Shown piece by piece: positions 7,485 to 13,483 of a stretch of 13,483 nucleotides of DNA (its first letter is position 1; the number at the start of each line of letters is the position of its first letter). The position numbers were made by a program, and so were the translations under genes. This DNA is from Actinomycetes bacterium. GTDB taxonomy: Bacteria; Actinomycetota; Acidimicrobiia; Acidimicrobiales; Microtrichaceae. The stretch covers positions 1-13,483 of the forward strand of contig JAEXGP010000341.1 of NCBI GenBank assembly GCA_023450775.1, in the 5' to 3' direction. The notes under the pieces were generated by a model that was given only the letters and a program-made list of their open reading frames with translations, was not told the origin of the DNA and ran no database searches.

Positions 7485-8339
7485 ATGCAGGAACCGGCCG
7501 GACACGGGGCCGAGGACGACCAGGGCGCGTCGCCCGGGCCGGCCTCGGGACGGACCTGGGTCCACCCGAGCGAGGTCGGTCTGGAGCACCGAGCGCGCTC
7601 CGACCGCCGCCGGGCCGCCTGGTTGACCGCCGGGCTGGTGCTGGGCGGGATCGGCCTGCTCGTGTTCGGCGTGGCCATGGGCCTGGGCTCGGGCCGCGGC
7701 GACGACCACCCGACGGCGGCCTCGTCGCCCCGCGACACCGTCGCGGCCACGCTCGCGTCGCTGATGGTCAAGGACGCGGAGGGCAACGGCCGCCTGGTCA
7801 CCGGGGTGGTGGTGGACGACGACGGCCACGTGGCGGTCCGGGCGTCCGCGGTCGAGGGCGCCGCCGCCCTGTGGGCGAGCTGCTACGGCCACGAGCTGCA
7901 GCCGGTCGAGGTGATCGACGTCGACGAGGACAGCGACATCGCCGTCATCGAGGTGGCGGACGGCAGCGGTCGACCGGCCATGCAGGACTCCTCGGCCCGG
8001 GTCGGCGACCGGGTGCTGGTCGCCCGCGCCAACCTCGGCGAGGCCGGGCCGACCATCCACGACGCCACGATCGAGTCGGAGCGCGTGCCCACGACGGTCG
8101 CCGGGTCCGGACCGCTGCTTCGGATCGCCGCCCACGAGCGCACGTCGTCGACCACGCTGGCGTCGACCTCGAGCCCGACCGCAGTCACGACCGCGCCGGG
8201 GGCCGCGCCCACACCCGACGGCGCGGTGTTCGACGGTCGCGGCCGGTTCGTCGGGCTGGTCGTGAGCGGCACCGAGGCCCGGGCGGTCGTGCTCCCGGCC
8301 CAGACGGTCATCGACGTCGCGCTCGACCTGGCGAAGTGA
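7485..8339 (+). CDS. Membrane-anchored trypsin/HtrA-like protein lacking the catalytic His and Ser (pseudoprotease)
   Basis: 284 aa. N-terminal cytoplasmic part with WVHPSEV (25-31), basic RSDRRR, one transmembrane helix about 46-67, then an extracytoplasmic domain. GVVVDDDGHV (107-116) and the following VEGA match the strand and loop around the catalytic His of HtrA-type proteases, but the usual TNAHVV is VRASAV, with Ser at 121 in place of His. EDSDIAVIEV keeps the triad Asp (151). The region matching GNSGGAL reads PTPDGAV (242-248), with no nucleophilic Ser. A Thr/Ser/Ala linker (about 219-243) precedes it. No PDZ domain. Likely a binding or sensing protein rather than an enzyme; this is inferred from motif loss. 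No ribosome site is seen before the ATG. Confidence 0.72.
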   Translation: MQEPAGHGAEDDQGASPGPASGRTWVHPSEVGLEHRARSDRRRAAWLTAGLVLGGIGLLVFGVAMGLGSGRGDDHPTAASSPRDTVAATLASLMVKDAEGNGRLVTGVVVDDDGHVAVRASAVEGAAALWASCYGHELQPVEVIDVDEDSDIAVIEVADGSGRPAMQDSSARVGDRVLVARANLGEAGPTIHDATIESERVPTTVAGSGPLLRIAAHERTSSTTLASTSSPTAVTTAPGAAPTPDGAVFDGRGRFVGLVVSGTEARAVVLPAQTVIDVALDLAK

Positions 8340-8361
8340 GGTCCTCCGCCCGACGCCGGAT

Positions 8362-8376
8362 GCGATCGGTGATCGC
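8362..8376. other. Short hairpin between the pseudoprotease and DUF2342 genes
   Basis: GCGATC (8362-8367) and GATCGC (8371-8376) form a 6-bp stem with a 3-nt loop, 22 nt after the stop. It is a weak terminator candidate; the 114-bp gap also contains the promoter of the next gene. Confidence 0.3.
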
Positions 8377-8425
8377 GCCCTCCGCCTGAGCGGGCGCCGC
8401 GACCGACGAGGGGCGCCGGGTCAGG

Positions 8426-8447
8426 ACCGCTCAGCGGTGCCTACGAT
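8426..8447 (+). promoter_or_regulatory. Probable leaderless promoter of the DUF2342 gene with an adjoining dyad
   Basis: TACGAT (8442-8447) matches TAnnnT and ends 6 nt before the GTG at 8454, placing the start point on the start codon. There is no Shine-Dalgarno. Just upstream, ACCGCT-C-AGCGGT (8426-8438) is a 13-bp palindrome lying between the expected -35 and -10 positions, where a repressor would block transcription; its role as an operator is a guess. Confidence 0.4.
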
Positions 8448-8453
8448 GCAGAC

Positions 8454-9845
8454 GTGGACACTCCCGATCCCGACGACCCGTTCGAGGACGAGGGCCAGGA
8501 CCGCCTCGGCGGCTTCGGCCTGGGTGGGGGTGCCGGGATGCCCTTCCAGGACATGGGCTCGTTCCTGCAGGATCTGTCGCGGATGCTCGCCGGCGGTTCG
8601 GGCGGCAGCTGGGACACGGCCGCGCAGCTCGCCGGCTCGATCGCCACGCAGGGCCGGTCCGAACCGAACATCGACCCGTCGGACCGCATGGCGGTCGAGC
8701 AGCTGGCCCGGGTGGCCGAGCTCCAGGTGCAGGGCGTGGTCGAGGTGGGCGGCGACGACCCGATCCGGCTCGAGCCGCTGAACCGCACGCAGTGGGCCAA
8801 GCGCTTCCTGGACGACGAGCGCCCGCTGCTCGAGCGGCTGTCCGGGTCGCTCGGCAAGGCCCTGCAGGCGCAGCTCGGCGAGCTGGAGCGCGAGTCCGAC
8901 GAGGACCCGTTCGGCGACGTGCCCGGTCTGGCCGGCATGGGTTCGCCCGACGCGCTGATCCGTCAGGTGATGGCGATGATGGGGCCGATGCTGCTCGGGA
9001 TGATGGCGGGCAGCACCGCCGGTCACCTGGCCGCACGCGCCTTCGGCCACTACGAGCTGCCGCTCCCCCGACCCGGGAGCGGTCCGCTGACCATGGTGCT
9101 CTCCAACGTCGACGAGTTCGCCGACGAGTGGAGCCTGCCCCGGGAGTCGGTGCGGCTGTGGGTCGTGCTGTCCGACGTCGCGCACCACCGGGTGCTCGGC
9201 ATCCCGCACGTGCGGGCCAAGTTGGAGCAGCTCCTCGAGGACTACGCGTCCAACTTCAACGACGACGTCGGCGACATGGAGCGGCGGATGGTCGAGCTCG
9301 GGATCCCCGACCTGCTCGGCTCCGGTGAGCCCGACATGGCCGCGCTGCAGCGCCTGGCCGCCGATCCCGACATCCTCCTCGGCGCCATGCAGTCCGAGAC
9401 CCAACGCGAGCTGATGCCGCGCATCGAGACGCTGGTCGCCACGATCGAGGGGTTCGTCGACCACGTGCTCGACCGCCTGGGCCACCGGCTGCTGCCCGAC
9501 TACGACCGCGTCACCGAGGCCATGCGCCGGCGCCGGGTCGAGTTCGGCCCCGAGCGTCGCTTCGTGGAGCGCCTGTTCGGTCTGGAGCTGCGGCAGGCCA
9601 CGTTCGACCGGGGCGCGTCGTTCGTCGACGGCCTGGTGGACCGAGCCGGCGTCGAGGTGCTCGACGAGCTCTGGGCCGACACCGAGCACCTGCCCACGCC
9701 CGCCGAGCTGGACGCGCCGGGCCTGTGGCTGGCACGGGTGGGCGTGGACGCCGGCGACGGCGTGGACGACCTGCCCGAGCTCGACGAGCCGTTCGAGATC
9801 CCCGACTTCCTGGACCTCGGCGACGACGACGGCACCGCGAGCTGA
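8454..9845 (+). CDS. DUF2342 / zincin_2 family protein with degenerate HExxH
   Basis: 463 aa, resembling the actinobacterial zincin_2 (DUF2342) family, also annotated as putative hydrolase or F420-biosynthesis-associated; the cellular role is unknown. An acidic, Gly-rich N-tail (1-35) precedes a helical part, MMGPMLLGMMAGSTAGHLA (175-193), and the typical NVDEFADEW (218-226). At the expected zinc site the sequence is LWVVLSDVAHH: Ser240 and Asp241 replace His and Glu, and only His244 remains, so zinc hydrolysis by the classic route is unlikely. Some actinobacterial relatives, from memory, also vary here. GTG start is taken from the leaderless promoter signal. Acidic C-tail ends DLGDDDGTAS. 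Family fairly sure, activity doubtful. Confidence 0.75.
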   Translation: MDTPDPDDPFEDEGQDRLGGFGLGGGAGMPFQDMGSFLQDLSRMLAGGSGGSWDTAAQLAGSIATQGRSEPNIDPSDRMAVEQLARVAELQVQGVVEVGGDDPIRLEPLNRTQWAKRFLDDERPLLERLSGSLGKALQAQLGELERESDEDPFGDVPGLAGMGSPDALIRQVMAMMGPMLLGMMAGSTAGHLAARAFGHYELPLPRPGSGPLTMVLSNVDEFADEWSLPRESVRLWVVLSDVAHHRVLGIPHVRAKLEQLLEDYASNFNDDVGDMERRMVELGIPDLLGSGEPDMAALQRLAADPDILLGAMQSETQRELMPRIETLVATIEGFVDHVLDRLGHRLLPDYDRVTEAMRRRRVEFGPERRFVERLFGLELRQATFDRGASFVDGLVDRAGVEVLDELWADTEHLPTPAELDAPGLWLARVGVDAGDGVDDLPELDEPFEIPDFLDLGDDDGTAS

Positions 9846-9857
9846 CCCCACCCGTTC

Positions 9858-9899
9858 TGTGATGCCGTTCCGGGGCATATCACCCGGAACAGCATCACA
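9858..9899. terminator. Long palindromic bidirectional terminator
   Basis: Left arm 9858-9874 (TGTGATGCCGTTCCGGG) and right arm 9883-9899 pair at 16 of 17 positions, with one C/A mismatch at 9866/9891, around the AT-rich 8-nt loop GCATATCA. It fills the 69-bp gap between the convergent DUF2342 gene (+) and tldE (-), so it can end both transcripts. No long T-run. The mismatch and length also suit a dispersed palindromic repeat. Confidence 0.8.
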
Positions 9900-9914
9900 A
9901 AGCTGACGGCGGGG

Positions 9915-11270
9915 CTAGCTGCCGGAGACCGACACGTCGTCGATGACGAGCGAGCAGGCCCCGCTGCCGCCGGGGGTCCACTCGAAGTCGCCACCCACCT
10001 CACGGATGTCGAGCAGCAGGCGCTGCAGCGTGGACGCGATCGTCATCTCCCGGACCGGCCGGCCGAGCGCGCCGCCCTCGATGAGCAGGCCGTCGGCGCC
10101 GACCGAGAAGTCGCCCGACACGGGGTTCACGCCCGAGTGCAGGCCGGCGAACGACGTGACGTAGAGGCCGTGGTCGATCGAGGCGATCAGCTCGTCGAAG
10201 CCACGGGTCCCCGGCGACATGACGAGCAGCTGCGCGCCAACGCTCGGGAGCGACCGCACGCCGCGGACCGCCGACGCGGTGGAGCCGGCGCCGGACCGTC
10301 GGCCGGTGTAGCCGTCGTGGAGGAAACCCTGGAGCACGCCGTCGACCACGAGCTCGTTGCGGCGACATGCCAGACCCTCGCCGTCGTGCTCCTCTGCGGC
10401 GATCGACTCGGAGCGGGTCGGGTCGTCCACGAACGTGAGCAGCGGCGAGGCGATCTGCTCCCCGACCCGGTCAGCGAACGGGGAGCGGCCCTTGAGGACC
10501 GAGTCGCCGCCGAGCATGCCGGCCACCAGCGACACCAAGGTCAGCGCCAGTCGCGGCTCCAGCAGGATCGTCATCCGCGACGACGGCGGCTTGGTGGCGC
10601 CGAGCAGCCGGACCGCGCGCTCCACCGCGTCGGCGGCCACCCGGTCGAGGTCGAGCGCAGCGGGGTCCCGCGACGCATCCACGCCCCAGCCCATCTGGGT
10701 CTCGCCGTCGTGGCGGGCCATCGGCGACGTGGAGATGGAGCACGAGGCCCCCCGCTGGACGACCTCGATGCCGTTGGTCGACAGCACGGCGGACTCGCCC
10801 CAGCCGTCGCCGTACGAGGTGGTGCGGGCGCTGGTCACGCGCGGGTCGAGCGACAGCGTGCGCCGCTCGAGCTCGAGCGCGAGCTCCACCTTGTCGGAGT
10901 TGGGCAGACCCACGACCGCGTCGGACCACGACTCCTGCGGGACGACCGGCACGCCGTCGGCCTCGGCGAGTCCGTTGAACTCGTCGGGCTCGCCGAACGC
11001 GCAGTTGTCCCGCGCCTCGGCGAGCGTCTCGGCCAGCACCTCGGGTTCCAGCGACCCGCAGTGGGCGAACCCCTGCCGGCCGTCGCGCAGCACGCGGATG
11101 CCGGCCCCGTCCGACGAGGCGGACGTCAGCGACTCCACCTCGCCGCCGAACACCTTGACCGACGTGCTGGTGGACCGGCCCAGCACGATCTCCACCTGCT
11201 CGCCCGGCCCGACCTCGGCCAGCACCTTCCGGCCCAGCTCCAGCAGCTCGCCCTGACCGTCGCCCGTCAC
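9915..11270 (-). CDS. tldE: TldE/PmbA-like protein, downstream paralogue
   Basis: 451 aa of the TldD/PmbA fold. In E. coli TldE forms a heterodimer with TldD, whose HExxxH binds zinc and cleaves peptides such as microcin precursors and CcdA. Here the family C-terminal motif GLHSGVNPVSGD is at 376-387, followed by MTIASTLQRLLLDIREVGGD. The position of the TldD HExxxH reads SLVAGM (247-252), so there are no metal ligands, as in TldE. GTG start (11268-11270) with AGAGGA 7 nt upstream; 43 bp after the upstream paralogue, so probably one operon. No TldD is adjacent. The TldE class is well supported; the substrate is unknown. Confidence 0.85.
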   Translation of the reverse strand: MTGDGQGELLELGRKVLAEVGPGEQVEIVLGRSTSTSVKVFGGEVESLTSASSDGAGIRVLRDGRQGFAHCGSLEPEVLAETLAEARDNCAFGEPDEFNGLAEADGVPVVPQESWSDAVVGLPNSDKVELALELERRTLSLDPRVTSARTTSYGDGWGESAVLSTNGIEVVQRGASCSISTSPMARHDGETQMGWGVDASRDPAALDLDRVAADAVERAVRLLGATKPPSSRMTILLEPRLALTLVSLVAGMLGGDSVLKGRSPFADRVGEQIASPLLTFVDDPTRSESIAAEEHDGEGLACRRNELVVDGVLQGFLHDGYTGRRSGAGSTASAVRGVRSLPSVGAQLLVMSPGTRGFDELIASIDHGLYVTSFAGLHSGVNPVSGDFSVGADGLLIEGGALGRPVREMTIASTLQRLLLDIREVGGDFEWTPGGSGACSLVIDDVSVSGS

Positions 11271-11313
11271 CCGCTCGTCCTCTCCGTCTCGAAGATCTCG
11301 TCCACCGGGGACC

Positions 11314-12714
11314 TCACGTCCCCGACATGGTCACGTCGGCGATCGCCAACGTGACGCCCGTTGCGTCCCACGGGAAGTAGGTCAGGTCGCCGCCGACCGC
11401 CACCACGTCCATGAGCATGCGCTGCAGGGTCGAGCCGATCGTGACCTCACGCACGGACTCGGCCGTCTCGCCACCGCGGATGCGCACGCCCTCGATGCCG
11501 ACCGACAGGTCGCCCGACACCGGGTTGACCCCGGAGTGGAGGCCCGAGACCTCCTGCACGAGGAGGCCGTCGCCCACCGTGGCCAGCACCTCGTCGGCGG
11601 TGCCGGTGCCGCCCAGCAGCTTGACGACCCGAGGGCCGACGCCGGGCACGGAGCGGTGGCTGCCGCGCTGCGCCGAACCGGTCGACACCGTGCCGGACGC
11701 CCGGGCGGTGTAGGCGTTGTGCAGATAGCCCTGCAGCACGCCACCGGTCAGCAGCTCGACCGGCCGGCACGCCAGGCCCTCGCCGTCGGTGTCGTCGGCC
11801 GACGGCGCCAGCTCGTCGGTCGGGTCGTCGACGAGCGTGACGAGCGGCGACGCGACCGCCTCGCCGACGCGGCCGGCGAACGCGGACCGGCCCCGCAGCA
11901 CGGCCTCGCCGGAGAGCAGCTCCGCCACCAGGCCCAGGAACTGCGAGGTGACGTAGGGGTCGAACACCACGGTCAGCCGCTCGCTCGGCGCCTTGGTGGC
12001 GCCGAGCATGGTCAGGCACCGACGCACGGCGTCGGCCGCTGCCGGCTCGACCAGCAGGTCCTCGGTGGTGCGCCCGACCGAGAAGCCGAACCCCGTCGTC
12101 GTGCCGGAGTCGTCCTCGGCCAGGGCCCATGCGCCCACGTACGCGGACGTGTCGGCGCCGGCCACGCGGATGCCCGTGGTCGACGCGATCGCACCGGCGG
12201 CGATCGTGTCCGCGTAGTCGGACGCCTCCAGGCCGACCATGCGCGGGTCGGCGTCGAGGATGCGGCGCTCGAGCTCGACGGCGAGCTCGATCTTGTCCGA
12301 GGTGGGGACCCGCTCGAGCCGCTCGTCGAACAGGTCCAGGTGGTGCACCGCCACGCCGTCGGGACGGGCCAGACCGGCGTCGGGGTCGGGCGTGCCGAAC
12401 GCCGCGTTGTCGCGGGCCTCGGCGATGCACTCGTCGATGACGGCGGGATCGCCCAGCGACCCGACCCACGCCAGGCCGGTACGGCCCTCGTGGATGATGC
12501 GGACGCCAAGGCCGGCCGCGTCGGACTCCACGAAGTGCTCCACCTCGCCGTCCGCGGCGCGGATCTCGGTGTCGTGGCTCCAGGTGACGACGGCCTCGAG
12601 CTCCTCGCCCGGTCGGGCCCGCTCGACCACCGAATCGGCGACGGCGAGCAGCTCGTCGGGGGTCACCTGGCGGGGAGGAGGGGACGGGCGCTCGACATCG
12701 GCCCAGCCTGCCAC
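11314..12714 (-). CDS. tldE: TldE/PmbA-like protein, upstream paralogue
   Basis: 466 aa, clearly homologous along its length to the next gene: shared EARDN.AFG.PD, LGATK.PS, KGRS/RGRS.FA.RVGE, DGEGLACR, VLQG.LH..YT.R and GLHSGVNPVSGD (391-402). The place of the TldD zinc motif reads GLVAEL (261-266), so it too is TldE-like and not a metalloprotease by motif. It may form the pair partner of the downstream paralogue, or either could pair with a TldD coded elsewhere. The GTG at 12712-12714 adds MAGWADVERPSPPPRQ; a second GTG at 12664-12666 starts at the conserved part, and neither has a good ribosome site. It is divergent from the thioesterase gene 82 bp away. Confidence 0.84.
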   Translation of the reverse strand: MAGWADVERPSPPPRQVTPDELLAVADSVVERARPGEELEAVVTWSHDTEIRAADGEVEHFVESDAAGLGVRIIHEGRTGLAWVGSLGDPAVIDECIAEARDNAAFGTPDPDAGLARPDGVAVHHLDLFDERLERVPTSDKIELAVELERRILDADPRMVGLEASDYADTIAAGAIASTTGIRVAGADTSAYVGAWALAEDDSGTTTGFGFSVGRTTEDLLVEPAAADAVRRCLTMLGATKAPSERLTVVFDPYVTSQFLGLVAELLSGEAVLRGRSAFAGRVGEAVASPLVTLVDDPTDELAPSADDTDGEGLACRPVELLTGGVLQGYLHNAYTARASGTVSTGSAQRGSHRSVPGVGPRVVKLLGGTGTADEVLATVGDGLLVQEVSGLHSGVNPVSGDLSVGIEGVRIRGGETAESVREVTIGSTLQRMLMDVVAVGGDLTYFPWDATGVTLAIADVTMSGT

Positions 12715-12755
12715 GCGCAGCGTCGACCGCCCGGGCGCCGGTCAGGTCACCGCAC

Positions 12756-12800
12756 TAGCTTCCGAACTCCATGTCGCGTCTCCCTACGCCGTCCACGTGA
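12756..12800 (+). promoter_or_regulatory. Possible promoter and 9-codon leader ORF before the thioesterase gene
   Basis: TAGCTT (12756-12761) fits TAnnnT. Nine bases later an ATG (12771-12773) opens a 9-codon frame, MSRLPTPST, whose TGA (12798-12800) overlaps the GTG start of the thioesterase as GTGA. A leaderless mini-ORF coupled to the main gene is possible. An alternative is TACGCC at 12785-12790, 6 nt before the GTG, a poorer -10. Confidence 0.25.
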
Positions 12801-13483
12801 CCGATCTGCCCGTCGAGGCGCACGACAACGTGCCCGGACGACTCGGCGTGACCGCGCGGTTCGTCGACGGTCGGCTGCTGATGGACGTGACGCCCACCGA
12901 GGCGACCTCGCACCTCGGGTGCGTGCGCACGAGCGTGGTGGCCTTCGCGGTCGATGCCGCAGCCGGCATCACGCTGGACACCGACCCCGACATGTGGACG
13001 CTGACCACTGACATGACGGTCCGCACGCTCGCCCGGCCCGCGCCGGAGCGGGTGACCGCCGCGGCGACCGTCCTGCGCAACGGCCGGCGATCGGGGTCCT
13101 GCACCGTCGACCTCGTCGACGACCGCGGGGACCCGTTCGGGTTCGGCGCGATCGGGTTCGCCCGCGTGCCTCGCCGCCCCGACGACCCGCCCAAGCCCAC
13201 GGTGGCGCCCGAGCTCGCACCGCAGGTGCTCGGCATGCTGCCGACGGTCGCGGTGCCGCTGCGCGAGGCGGCGGGCATCCGCGTGGTCGACGCCGCGGCG
13301 GGCGTGGTCGAGATCGACGTGACCTCGGCGGTGCGCAACCCCGCCGGCACCCTGCAAGGCGCGATGGTGGCGCTGGTCGCCGAGTCGGCGGCCGAGGCGC
13401 TCCTCGGCCACCGCGCCGGGCGGCCGGTCGTCGTCACCCAGATCGATCTACGGTACCAGGCACAGGCGCCGGTCGGGCCGGTG
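12797..13483 (+). CDS. Double hot-dog acyl-CoA thioesterase-like protein, N-terminal part
   Basis: Open from GTG 12797 to the window edge (229 codons), so the C-terminus is missing. Two tandem PaaI-type hot-dog units are visible. The first has the long helix SHLGCVRTSVVAFAVDAAAG (38-57) and the strand TLTTDMTVRTLARP (68-81). The second has NPAGTLQGAMVALVAESAAE (181-200) and TQIDLRYQAQAPVGPV (214-229). A proline-rich linker (about 125-140) joins them. Such folds hydrolyse or bind acyl-CoA thioesters. The usual HGG of PaaI enzymes is not present in the second unit (TLQGA), so activity is uncertain. It is divergent from tldE. Fold assignment is good, substrate unknown. Confidence 0.75.
   Translation, partial: MTDLPVEAHDNVPGRLGVTARFVDGRLLMDVTPTEATSHLGCVRTSVVAFAVDAAAGITLDTDPDMWTLTTDMTVRTLARPAPERVTAAATVLRNGRRSGSCTVDLVDDRGDPFGFGAIGFARVPRRPDDPPKPTVAPELAPQVLGMLPTVAVPLREAAGIRVVDAAAGVVEIDVTSAVRNPAGTLQGAMVALVAESAAEALLGHRAGRPVVVTQIDLRYQAQAPVGPV

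Noticed and set aside
8421..9878. 485-codon minus-strand frame opposite the DUF2342 gene
   Set aside because: Antisense to a recognisable protein, runs through the terminator palindrome, and shows no family features.
11307..11323. Hairpin GGGGAC/GTCCCC at the stop of the upstream tldE copy
   Set aside because: The stem is only 6 bp, overlaps the stop codon, and sits between co-directional genes only 43 bp apart, so it is unlikely to be a full terminator.
9915..12714. TldD protease subunit in the tandem pair
   Set aside because: I looked for HExxxH in both proteins and found none; both match the TldE/PmbA type at that position.
12755..13437. Minus-strand open frames at the right edge
   Set aside because: They are shadows of the thioesterase-like gene, whose plus-strand frame shows clear hot-dog motifs and stays open to the window end.

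Overview
The window is 13.5 kb of very GC-rich DNA, almost fully coding, that looks like chromosomal backbone of an actinobacterium. The best guess is an Acidimicrobiia-like lineage. This rests on the high-GC codon use with frequent GTG starts, the actinobacterial DUF2342/zincin_2 protein, the MreB whose N-terminus reads like actinobacterial MreB, and possible leaderless transcripts. The taxon is an inference. I saw no rRNA, tRNA, insertion sequence, integrase or CRISPR array, and no gap above 300 bases without a gene.

Layout. At 1-248 (+) is the C-terminal end of a HEAT-repeat protein. At 340 to about 5236 (-) lies a compact five-gene ABC importer operon of the branched-chain amino acid (HAAT) type, transcribed livG-livF-livH-livM-livK, with 4-bp stop/start overlaps or a 1-bp gap at every junction. 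At 5490-7290 (-) is a second tight cluster, moaE, a 67-aa single-span membrane protein, then mreB. mreB appears to start at a CTG codon behind a strong GGAGG site. Between the two clusters is a short region rich in inverted repeats. Upstream of moaE is an array of 26-bp tandem repeats (7308-7429).

From 7485 to 9845 (+) are a membrane-anchored trypsin/HtrA-like protein whose catalytic His and Ser are missing, and a DUF2342 zincin-like protein whose HExxH site reads SDVAH. Both have a TAnnnT -10 element 6-8 nt before the start codon, which suggests leaderless mRNAs. A long palindrome at 9858-9899 separates them from two convergent tandem paralogues of TldE/PmbA (9915-12714, -), neither with the HExxxH motif of TldD. 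From 12797 (+), running off the window, is a double hot-dog thioesterase-like protein.

Working together: the liv genes form a complete importer (lipoprotein receptor, two permeases, two ATPases), probably for amino acids or similar solutes. MoaE makes molybdopterin and MreB is the cell-shape actin; their shared transcript looks positional rather than functional. The most unusual feature is that four consecutive genes (7485-12714) all belong to protease-related families and all lack the canonical catalytic motif.
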